A DNA stretch of 16,706 nucleotides, from assembly GCA_036501845.1 (NCBI GenBank), contig DASXZO010000066.1:1-16706 (forward strand). Direction: 5' to 3'. Positions 1-6,589 of this stretch are shown here, piece after piece. Within the stretch, counting starts at the first letter, position 1. Every line of letters starts with the position of its first letter. The position numbers and the translations under genes were made by a program. The notes beneath the pieces were generated by a model. The model was not told where the DNA came from. It saw nothing but the letters and a program-made list of their open reading frames with translations, and made no database searches. This DNA comes from JBBREP01 sp036501845 (GTDB lineage: Bacteria > Actinomycetota > Acidimicrobiia > IMCC26256 > PALSA-610).

Positions 1-1131
1 GTATTGGCAACATCGGCGATCGGAATTAACAGCGGCGCCGCGGCCGCGACCGCACGACAGTCGGCGCCCGCGGCAACGTGGCGTGTGATGACGACGCCCA
101 ACGCTGGCCTGGAACTCAAAGGCATCACGTGCATCGCTGCGAACAGCTGCTTCGCGGTCGGGGTCTCCAACACTGCGAGCGCCTTGGTGCTCCACTGGAA
201 TGGCGCAACGTGGACGCGCCAGCCGACCCCGAAGATCGCCGGTAGCGAGGACGCACGGCTCACGAGTGTGAGCTGCACGTCGGCGAAGTGGTGCGAGGCG
301 GTCGGCTACGAATCACCTTCCAAAACACCCAACCAGACCTTCTCGATCGCCGAGCATTGGAACGGCACAACGTGGGCGGTGCAGGCGACGCCGCCATCGA
401 GCAACCCGGCCTTTGGGGTGTTTGATCAACTGACCGGCGTCTCGTGCCCGGCCACGACCGAATGCTTCGCAACCGGCGCCTCGGACGACCAATCACCGCT
501 GCTGCTGCGCTGGAACGGGACCGCTTGGTCGCTGGCCAGCTTCCCTGACCCCGGCGACGGCCAAGGCGGGCTGCGCGCGGTCAGCTGCCGGGCGACGAAC
601 TGGTGTGAGGCCGTTGGCTTCTACTTCGTGGATTCCGAGATCGGGCCAATGGAGCCCATGGCCGCCCACTGGAACGGCAGCCGATGGGCGCTCGATGAAA
701 GCCCACCGCGGCCTCAACACGGGACCGCGCCCAGCGAGTTCGACGGCATCACCTGCCCAACTGCGACGGACTGCCTCGCGGTTGGCTCGTCAACGAACGA
801 CTCGACCGGCGCGATCGGGCGCGTACTCGAGCAGTGGAACGGCCACGCGTGGTCGATCGTGGTCACACCAGCACCCGCCCACATCTCCGATTCGTCGTTC
901 GCCGCGACATCGTGCGTGAGCGCATCGAGCTGTGTTGCGGTGGGCTGGACCGACAACCCGCCGGGATTCGTCGAGCGAGAGCTGGTCGACCGGTGGAACG
1001 GCACCGCCTGGACCACCGACACCACGCCCGGCAAGGGCCCGCTCGCCGCGGTCGCGTGTAACGCGCCGACCACCTGCACCGCGGTCGGCGAAACCACCGG
1101 CGGCAAACCGCTCGCCGAACGCACGCCGTAG
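1..1131 (+). CDS. Exported seven-repeat beta-propeller-like protein (5' end outside window)
   Basis: The frame is open from the first base, and the first residues (VLATSAIGINSGAAAA) look like the end of a signal peptide, so the true start lies upstream. The protein contains seven imperfect repeats of about 50 residues. Each has a W-x4-TP strand, a paired-cysteine motif C-x5-C followed by AVG, and a WNG-x2-W strand. Counting from the TTG at base 4, the Cys pairs lie at residues 43/49, 91/97, 148/154, 195/201, 251/257, 304/310 and 352/358. WNG motifs lie near 65, 120, 171, 223, 278 and 331. Seven repeats suggest a seven-bladed propeller. The last repeat lacks its WNG strand, and the extra N-terminal W-x4-TP strand (residue 26) could close the ring. 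One disulphide per blade is inferred, which fits an extracellular location. No catalytic motif is visible; a binding or surface role is a guess. Confidence 0.8.
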   Translation, partial: VLATSAIGINSGAAAATARQSAPAATWRVMTTPNAGLELKGITCIAANSCFAVGVSNTASALVLHWNGATWTRQPTPKIAGSEDARLTSVSCTSAKWCEAVGYESPSKTPNQTFSIAEHWNGTTWAVQATPPSSNPAFGVFDQLTGVSCPATTECFATGASDDQSPLLLRWNGTAWSLASFPDPGDGQGGLRAVSCRATNWCEAVGFYFVDSEIGPMEPMAAHWNGSRWALDESPPRPQHGTAPSEFDGITCPTATDCLAVGSSTNDSTGAIGRVLEQWNGHAWSIVVTPAPAHISDSSFAATSCVSASSCVAVGWTDNPPGFVERELVDRWNGTAWTTDTTPGKGPLAAVACNAPTTCTAVGETTGGKPLAERTP

Positions 1132-1142
1132 GAGCGCCTCCA

Positions 1143-1158
1143 CCGCGGCACCCCGCGG
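1143..1158 (+). terminator. GC-rich hairpin just after the propeller gene
   Basis: CCGCGG, a CACC loop and CCGCGG form a 6-bp all-GC stem 12 bases after the stop codon. No T-tract follows, so this is at best a weak or factor-assisted terminator. The rest of 1132-1226 shows nothing else recognisable. Confidence 0.25.
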
Positions 1159-1226
1159 CCGTCGCGCAGGCCGGCTCACCCGCGAGCGGCGATGCGCTGG
1201 GGCCGCGGCCCTGTTCGAGTCGCAGG

Positions 1227-2252
1227 ATGGAGGATCCGGCGCCGGAACCGGCGCCAGACGGACCGCGATCGCGGCGCGTGCGGGCCGAGGCGTGGGTGCG
1301 GGGCCGGCGGGAACAGTTGGACGCCGCTCGAACCACGTCGCCGACGGTGGGATTCGCGTTCGACGCGTTCAGCTACGACGCCGATACGGGCGCGCCGGTG
1401 CTCGCGGCGGCGCTCGGGTTCCGACTGTTCCTGTTCCAAGTGCCGTACGCGTGCGTTGTGGTGATCGCGTCGGGATTCGTTGCAGACCTCACCGACACGC
1501 AACCATCGTCGCTGTTCCATGGTCGCGGCGTGGCCGCGCTCATGGCCGAGAGCGTGTCTGACGCTGCGCACTTCTCCGGCTGGGCCCGAGCCAGCGCGTG
1601 CGCCGTGGCGCTCTATGCCTTGTTCCTCGCGTCGCGATCGCTCGTGAAGGTGCTGAACATCGTGCACACGCTCGTGTGGGACGTTCCTCGCGCGCGCGTG
1701 TCGCGTCCGAACCGCGCGGCGGTCGTGTACATCGGCGTGATCACGCTGTTGCTCGCCGCCTCGCTCGCCATCGCCGCGTTGCGCGCCCGCAACGCGATCG
1801 GCGGCCTGATCCTGCTGATGCTCTTCACGCTCGGTCCGTTCGCGTTCTGGTTCCTCGCGTCGGCCTGGTTCCCGCACCGGCGATGCCCGCTCATCGCGCT
1901 CGTGCCGGGCGCAATGCTGTTCGCGTTCGGCGTCGAACTGCTGCACGTGGTGACCGTGGTGTGGTTCCCGCATTACGTCGCCAGCAAGAGCCAGGTGTAC
2001 GGCAGCATCGGCGTCGCAATCGTGCTGCTGTTGTGGGCGTATTTCGTCGGCCGCATCGTCACGCTCGCCGTGGTGTTGAACGCAGCGCTCTGGACCCGTT
2101 TCGGTGCCGGCTCCGCTCACCCCGTGGTGTTCCGCCGGCCTTCGTGGCGCGTGCCGCTGGTCGACGACAAGGTCGGCCGAGCATGGGCCGCGCTGTTCAC
2201 CGACGGCGCCCCAGAACCGGCCAGCGACCGCACCAACGACCCGAACCGGTAG
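1227..2252 (+). CDS. YihY/BrkB-family integral membrane protein
   Basis: 341 residues. A charged, proline-rich N-terminal tail of about 55 residues precedes six hydrophobic segments, at roughly 58-86, 122-142, 165-187, 190-215, 222-247 and 258-287, and a polar C-terminal tail. The last segment, with YGSIGVAIVLLLWAYFVGRI and then NA, is the family's characteristic closing motif (small residues, LLW-Y, then an Asn-Ala). Family members are inner-membrane proteins of uncertain function; the old label 'ribonuclease BN' is wrong for them. The ATG is preceded only by CAGG directly against it, so the start is weakly supported, and a GTG some 20 codons downstream is an alternative. The gene is followed after 13 bases by the GAP-family gene, whose ribosome-binding site overlaps this stop codon, so co-transcription is likely. 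Confidence 0.8.
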   Translation: MEDPAPEPAPDGPRSRRVRAEAWVRGRREQLDAARTTSPTVGFAFDAFSYDADTGAPVLAAALGFRLFLFQVPYACVVVIASGFVADLTDTQPSSLFHGRGVAALMAESVSDAAHFSGWARASACAVALYALFLASRSLVKVLNIVHTLVWDVPRARVSRPNRAAVVYIGVITLLLAASLAIAALRARNAIGGLILLMLFTLGPFAFWFLASAWFPHRRCPLIALVPGAMLFAFGVELLHVVTVVWFPHYVASKSQVYGSIGVAIVLLLWAYFVGRIVTLAVVLNAALWTRFGAGSAHPVVFRRPSWRVPLVDDKVGRAWAALFTDGAPEPASDRTNDPNR

Positions 2253-2265
2253 GCGGAACCTTCCG

Positions 2266-2943
2266 ATGACGTCGGCAACGTTGACGACATTGCTCGTGTT
2301 GGCCGTGACCGCCGCCGCGTCACCGTTCAGCCTGGTGTCGTTCAGCTTGGTGCTGGCCACCGATCGCGGCCCACGCAATGGCGTCGCGTTCATCGTCGGG
2401 TGGATCGTGACCGTGTGGCTCATCGGTGTGGCGGCGTCGGTATTCGGAGCAGAAGCATCGCCGAGGTCGAGCAACGCCGTCGGGAAATGGACCCTCGCCT
2501 TCGAGTTGGCCCTCGGTGTGGTGTTGCTCGCGCTCTGGTTCCGGCGGCGGCGCCGGCCGCACCTCGATCGGCTCGCCGACGCCAAGCTGGCCAAACCCGA
2601 ACCCGCATGGCAACGCCACGTTGCGACGATGGGCTACGCCGGCGCCTTCGTGGCTGGTGGGCTCGTGCAGACCTGGCCGGTGATGATCGCCGCCGGCATC
2701 GACATCACGCGGCTCGATCTCGGCGCGGGCGCGAGCCTCTTCTGGATGCTCGCGTTTGCGCTTGCCACCACCGCCGGCATCGTGGTGCTCGAGGTGCTCG
2801 CGTGGCGTTCGCCCTCGAGCGCGGCCGACCGCCTGCGCCGCATCCGCACCTACATCGACATGCATCGCGACGCGGTGATCAACTGGCTCTACCTGCTCGC
2901 GGGCTTCTGGCTCTTCTTCCGAGGGCTACTCGGCCTCGTGTAG
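2266..2943 (+). CDS. GAP/Sap (sulfolipid-1-addressing protein-like) membrane protein
   Basis: 225 residues starting MTSATLTTLL. The ATG is chosen because AGGCGGA (2251-2257) sits 8 bases upstream and the preceding in-frame sequence lies inside the neighbouring gene. Six hydrophobic segments at roughly 5-30, 40-60, 73-93, 122-145, 155-178 and 203-223 are split into two halves by a basic cytosolic loop (RRRRRPHLDRL). The short N-terminal helix with a conserved Ser-Pro, a following Arg-rich turn and the 3+3 arrangement match actinobacterial GAP proteins. The mycobacterial member Sap helps move sulfolipid/glycolipid across the membrane, and LysE-like export has been suggested for others. The substrate here is unknown. 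The stop lies 11 bases from the convergent stop of the next gene, leaving no room for a separate terminator. Confidence 0.7.
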   Translation: MTSATLTTLLVLAVTAAASPFSLVSFSLVLATDRGPRNGVAFIVGWIVTVWLIGVAASVFGAEASPRSSNAVGKWTLAFELALGVVLLALWFRRRRRPHLDRLADAKLAKPEPAWQRHVATMGYAGAFVAGGLVQTWPVMIAAGIDITRLDLGAGASLFWMLAFALATTAGIVVLEVLAWRSPSSAADRLRRIRTYIDMHRDAVINWLYLLAGFWLFFRGLLGLV

Positions 2944-2954
2944 CGCGCCGGCAC

Positions 2955-3434
2955 TCAGCGAATGCACGCACGGCATCGCGCCACCGCAGTGCCGAGGTCG
3001 GAGACGATCGAGCCACCCGACTCCGTGATGAACCACTCAACTTGAAGGTTCACGGTCGCCGCCTCGTTGTCGCCGGAGATGCGAAAGTCGGTGCGCAATC
3101 CGACGATCGGCTTGGCGAGCGCGGCGGCGTAACCGATCTCGGCCGCGGTGCCGCTGTCGACGTCGGTACCGTCGAGCACCGCGAGCATCGCGTCGCTCGC
3201 GGTGATCATCGCGGCATTACGGCGCGCGATCTCTGCGTTCACGCCCGGCAGCCGGACCAGTCGTTCGGCATCGCCGACCGGCAACGCGAGCACCGCCTCG
3301 AGCTCGAGCGGCAGCGCCCACGGATCGAGCGCTTCGAACCCCGCATCGGCGAGCGCGGGCAGCAACACCTCGCGGTGGTAGCGGCGGCCGGGCTCGCTGA
3401 ATCCGAGCGGACCGGCTGTGTAGATGCTGACCAC
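2955..3434 (-). CDS. Nucleoside 2-deoxyribosyltransferase-like protein
   Basis: 159 residues with a GTG start. The N-terminus VSIYTAGPLGFSEPGR is the family's first beta-strand and glycine loop. Residues 85-101 (AVLDGTDVDSGTAAEIG) hold the DG-x-D-x-DSGT-x2-E signature, with Glu99 in the position of the catalytic nucleophile of Lactobacillus N-deoxyribosyltransferases and Asp88/Asp91 as base-contacting acids. The C-terminal NLQVEWFI is the conserved Asn-centred strand that completes a neighbour's active site in the oligomer. The family swaps bases between 2'-deoxynucleosides or hydrolyses nucleotides (Rcl/DNPH1-like); which activity applies here cannot be read from the sequence. It starts 9 bases after the enoyl-CoA hydratase stop codon, so the two are probably one transcript, although no metabolic link is obvious. 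Confidence 0.85.
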   Translation of the reverse strand: MVSIYTAGPLGFSEPGRRYHREVLLPALADAGFEALDPWALPLELEAVLALPVGDAERLVRLPGVNAEIARRNAAMITASDAMLAVLDGTDVDSGTAAEIGYAAALAKPIVGLRTDFRISGDNEAATVNLQVEWFITESGGSIVSDLGTAVARCRACIR

Positions 3435-3443
3435 CAGCCGATC

Positions 3444-4253
3444 TCAGTCGGTACGGCCCGACCACCACGGTGGGCGGTCGGACGGCCGGCCCGTCCACTC
3501 AGGTGAGCGGCGTTCGGTCCACGACATCACGCCTTCGCGGGCATCGTCGCGCCTCGACAGCCACACGAACAGGCGCTCCTCCACGCGTCTCGTGTCGCCG
3601 TGGCCGAGATCGAGCGCCGACCACAGCAACTCCTTCACGACCGCGCACGCCGTCGGCGAGCATTCGGTGGCGAGATCGTGCGCGTACGCGAGCATCGCCG
3701 GCAACACCTCGTCGGCGGGCAATGAGCGCGACGCGAGACCGATCGCCGCAGCATCTGCACCACTGAATGTGCGGCCCGACAACAGCAGGTCGGCCGCGTT
3801 CGAGAACCCGACGATGCGCGCCAGCAAGAAATTGGAACCCAGTTCCGGTGCGACACCGCGTCGCGTGAACGCGAACGACAGCTTGGCGTCGGCCGCGACG
3901 AACCGCACGTCGCACTGCAACGGATAGGTGAGGCCCATGCCGATCGCATGCCCGTTGATCGCGGCGAGCACCGGCTTGCGCACCTCATACGGCTCCCGAC
4001 CGGCACGCCGCGGTGCGTCGGCGGGCGCCTCCCACGTGTGATCGCCCGCGCTCATGTCGCTGCCGGCACAGAACGCGGGCGGCGCGCCGGTGAGCACCAC
4101 CACCCGCACGTCGTCGTCCTCGTCGGCGGCCGCCATGGCGTCGGCGAGCTCGGCATGGGTGCGCCACGTCATGGCGTTGCGGCGGGCCGGCCGGTTCAGC
4201 GTGACGATCCTCACGTGGTCGTCGTCTTCCACGCGAATGTCTTCGTATTGCAC
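3444..4253 (-). CDS. Enoyl-CoA hydratase/isomerase (crotonase) family protein
   Basis: 269 residues from a GTG at 4253 (MQYEDIRVEDDDH). The frame is open further upstream but offers no better start, and the ribosome-binding site is weak. Crotonase features are clear. LNRPARRNAM (19-28) is the substrate-binding segment. FCAGSDM (61-67) gives the first oxyanion-hole NH. GHAIGMGLTYPLQCD (101-115) gives the second. RRGVAPELGS (131-140) carries Glu137 at the usual catalytic Glu position. The RRG-x2-PE form is typical of hydratases acting on acyl-CoA thioesters in fatty-acid or related degradation. The last 30 residues (W-rich, WTERRSPEWTGRP) form a hydrophilic tail seen in this subgroup. It lies 62 bases after the efflux transporter gene and just before the deoxyribosyltransferase gene. 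The exact acyl substrate is unknown. Confidence 0.85.
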   Translation of the reverse strand: MQYEDIRVEDDDHVRIVTLNRPARRNAMTWRTHAELADAMAAADEDDDVRVVVLTGAPPAFCAGSDMSAGDHTWEAPADAPRRAGREPYEVRKPVLAAINGHAIGMGLTYPLQCDVRFVAADAKLSFAFTRRGVAPELGSNFLLARIVGFSNAADLLLSGRTFSGADAAAIGLASRSLPADEVLPAMLAYAHDLATECSPTACAVVKELLWSALDLGHGDTRRVEERLFVWLSRRDDAREGVMSWTERRSPEWTGRPSDRPPWWSGRTD

Positions 4254-4315
4254 GGTGCGACCGTAGGAGTGATCAGCGATACGCGCAAACGATCCGCGAG
4301 CGCCGCCGCACACAG

Positions 4316-5863
4316 CTATCCGCACTCGGCGAACGCCGGCGCGAGGGGTACCTCGTCGCCCTCCGGCACGAGCGCTTGTTCGACCGCCGGCTCGATCACG
4401 ACCACGCGCGTCAGCCGGATGGACAACGCCGACATCGCAAGCATCGCGCCGATGAGGAGCCACCACACGTGGTGGAAGTCGGCGAGCGTGAGGTGCGCGC
4501 CTGCTGCGGTGGTGAAGGAGATCACCAGCGCCACGCCGAAGGTGGAGCCCAGATAGCGCATCGCCGACACGATCGCCGAGCCCGCGGCGAACTGGTCGAG
4601 CGCGAGCCCTTGCACCGCCGCCGACGACAGCTGCGGGAGCGAGAGCGACACGCCGAACGCGGTGATCACAAACGCCGGGAGATACACGCCGAGGTAGTCC
4701 GGGTGCACCGTGGCGCGGACCATCAAGTACGCGCCGCCGGCGGCCATGAGGATCCCGCCGGGTATGAGCAACGCGCGCTGACCAACGCGCGCTGCCAGTT
4801 TGCCGAACTTCGGGGCGGTCGCGGCGACGATCGCAGGGCCGATCGAGAGTGCGAAGCCGGCCTTCAGGATCGAGTAGTGCCACACCATCGTGAGGAACAG
4901 CACGTTGCCGAGGAACATGGCATTGAAGCCCATCGCGTACACGAACATGGCGCCGGAACCCCAGCGGAAGTTGCGCACGCCGAACATGCCGAGGTGGATC
5001 AGCGGGTTCGACACGGCACGGCAGCGCACCACGAAGAGCCCGATCAAGGCCAAGCCCACGAGCGCGGTCACCGCGAACGCAGCCGAACTCCAACCCCAGT
5101 CGTTCGTCTTGACGATCGCGAAGGTGAGCACACCCACACCAGCAGTGACGAGAACGACGCCGAGTGGATCGGGAAGCCGGCCGGGATTCGCTTCACGCCC
5201 TTCGGGCAGCACCGCGCGACCGAGTACGAGGCTGAGGATGCCCACCGGCAGGTTGAGGAAGAACGCCCACCGCCAGTTGAGCCAGTTCACGATCATGGCC
5301 CCGAGTGCCGGCCCCGCCGCACCTGCAGCCGCGCCGATCGCGCCCCAGATCGCCACCGCAAAAGGAAGCTGCGCACCCGAGAAGCTCTGCAACACGAGCG
5401 CGAGCGATGCGGGCACGAGGATCGCCGCGCCAACCGCTTCGAGCACTTCCGCGGCGATGAGCACACCGACAGTTGGCGCGAGGCCGCACAGCATCGACCC
5501 GATGGTGAACACCACCACGCCGACGAGGAACATCTTGCGACGACCGATGCGGTCGGCCAAGCGCCCGGCCGGGATGAGCAACGCCGCGAACGCGAGGGTG
5601 TAGGCGTTCAATACCCACGACACGGTCGAGGGGCCAGCCGCATGGAACTGCGCGCTGATCGCGGGGAAGGTGACGAAGCCCACCGTGGTGTCGAGGAACA
5701 CCGCGAACACGGCAAGACCCGTCGAGAAGAGCACAATGCGCGGGCTGCGTTCTTTCGACACGCTGACCTCGACCGTGGCGAACTCGCCCGCCTCGATCAT
5801 GTCGCCATCGGGCAACTCCCCCACCAAGTCGCCGCCGGTCGCTTCGTCGTCACGCTGCAGCAC
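4316..5863 (-). CDS. DHA2-family (EmrB/QacA-like, 14-helix) MFS efflux transporter
   Basis: 515 residues; a cytosolic N-tail of about 40 residues precedes the first helix. The GTG start is preceded by GGAGAGG (complement of 5874-5880) with 10-base spacing, and the frame closes with a stop shortly upstream. Diagnostic motifs are LD-TT-GFV-FPAI (57-69) in helix 1, motif A GRLADRIGRRK (100-110) between helices 2 and 3, the antiporter motif C in helix 5 (G-x-AAGAAGPALGAMI, about 178-191), and the NLPVG (204-208) turn. These define drug:proton antiporters of the 14-helix family, which expel hydrophobic or cationic toxic compounds. It is transcribed away from an HxlR-type regulator across a short repeat-containing region, a classic arrangement for an inducible efflux pump. 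The inducing compound cannot be predicted. Confidence 0.88.
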   Translation of the reverse strand: MLQRDDEATGGDLVGELPDGDMIEAGEFATVEVSVSKERSPRIVLFSTGLAVFAVFLDTTVGFVTFPAISAQFHAAGPSTVSWVLNAYTLAFAALLIPAGRLADRIGRRKMFLVGVVVFTIGSMLCGLAPTVGVLIAAEVLEAVGAAILVPASLALVLQSFSGAQLPFAVAIWGAIGAAAGAAGPALGAMIVNWLNWRWAFFLNLPVGILSLVLGRAVLPEGREANPGRLPDPLGVVLVTAGVGVLTFAIVKTNDWGWSSAAFAVTALVGLALIGLFVVRCRAVSNPLIHLGMFGVRNFRWGSGAMFVYAMGFNAMFLGNVLFLTMVWHYSILKAGFALSIGPAIVAATAPKFGKLAARVGQRALLIPGGILMAAGGAYLMVRATVHPDYLGVYLPAFVITAFGVSLSLPQLSSAAVQGLALDQFAAGSAIVSAMRYLGSTFGVALVISFTTAAGAHLTLADFHHVWWLLIGAMLAMSALSIRLTRVVVIEPAVEQALVPEGDEVPLAPAFAECG

Positions 5864-5890
5864 GACCCACCGCCCTCTCCATCAGTAGCT

Positions 5891-5925
5891 TCAAACTACT
5901 AGTAATAGTATCGTCAAACGACTAG
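5891..5925. promoter_or_regulatory. Divergent MFS/HxlR promoter region with tandem operator-like repeats
   Basis: This AT-rich 84-base intergenic stretch stands out from its GC-rich surroundings. It contains two 12-base direct repeats, TCAAACTACTAG (5891-5902) and TCAAACGACTAG (5914-5925), which differ at one base and start 23 bases apart, about two helical turns. Between them lies TACTA-gtaa-TAGTA (5897-5910), an inverted repeat of the size bound by HxlR/DUF24 dimers. TAGTAT (5906-5911) may be a -10 element for the regulator gene. Binding by the neighbouring HxlR protein is inferred from position and symmetry. Confidence 0.5.
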
Positions 5926-5947
5926 AATGCAAGAGGGAGGGAGAACG

Positions 5948-6589
5948 ATGTCGACACCGGTGCGCTACGACGAGCAGTACTGCCCCATCGCCCGAGCCCT
6001 CGACGTGCTCGGCGACCGCTGGACAATGCCGATCCTGCGCGAGCTCTCGTTCGGTGATCAACGCTTCACCGACATGCGCGAGCACCTTCCGGGCATCGCG
6101 CCCACGGTGCTCACGCAGCGGTTGCGCACGATGCTCGACGAGGGCCTCGTGACCACGAAGCCGTCATCGTCGCCGCACCGATCCATCTACGCGCTCACCG
6201 AGCGCGGGCGCAGCACGGCACCGATCCTGCGCGAACTCGCCCGCTGGGGCATGCCGTTGCTCGAACCGTCGCACGACGGCAAGACGATTCGGCCCGCGGC
6301 CGCAGCTGCAGTGGCCGTACGGAACTACTTCGACGCGAGTGCCGCAGAAGGTATCGACGAGCGGTACCTGCTCCGCATCGACGGCGAACCGATCACGCTC
6401 TCGTCAGTGAAGGGCGGCGGCGCGACGCGCGACGAGGCCGATCTCGAGATCGATGCCAGCGCCGACGTGTGGATCCGCATTCGCCAGGGCCGGATCTCGC
6501 TCAAGGACGCGCGCCAGTGCGGCGAGCTGCACGTGAAGGGTCCGGCGCGCAGCCTGCGCAACTTCCAGCGCATCTTCCAAGTGGCTTAG
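5948..6589 (+). CDS. HxlR-family transcriptional regulator with C-terminal SCP2-like domain
   Basis: 213 residues from the ATG at 5948, chosen over an in-frame ATG at 5927 because GGGAGGGAG lies just upstream of it. Residues 10-105 are a winged helix-turn-helix of the HxlR/DUF24 type: YCPIARALDVLGDRWTMPIL with the conserved Cys12, then L-x-GIAPTVLTQRLRTMLDEGLV and the wing around YALTERGR. Residues 135-213 (YLLRIDG ... ADVWIRIRQGRISLKDARQCGELHVKGPARSLRNFQRIF) match the SCP2 sterol-carrier-like fold fused to HxlR in many actinobacteria. That fold could sense a hydrophobic ligand. The conserved Cys suggests possible redox or electrophile sensing as in some DUF24 proteins. It is divergent from an MFS efflux gene, so repression of that pump, relieved by its substrate, is the simplest model. 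Its 3' end overlaps the convergent ABC permease gene by 4 bases. Confidence 0.85.
   Translation: MSTPVRYDEQYCPIARALDVLGDRWTMPILRELSFGDQRFTDMREHLPGIAPTVLTQRLRTMLDEGLVTTKPSSSPHRSIYALTERGRSTAPILRELARWGMPLLEPSHDGKTIRPAAAAAVAVRNYFDASAAEGIDERYLLRIDGEPITLSSVKGGGATRDEADLEIDASADVWIRIRQGRISLKDARQCGELHVKGPARSLRNFQRIFQVA

Noticed and set aside
1176..2594. A 472-codon open frame on the - strand
   Set aside because: It is antisense to the YihY-like and GAP genes, with Arg/His-rich composition and no recognisable motif.
4254..5093. N-terminal extension of the enoyl-CoA hydratase frame up to 5093
   Set aside because: It overlaps the MFS gene in another phase and is compositionally biased; crotonase homology begins at the GTG at 4253.
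4376..5902. A 508-codon open frame on the + strand
   Set aside because: It is antisense to the MFS transporter and its product is a low-complexity His/Arg/Glu-rich string with no domain; the open frame reflects high GC content.
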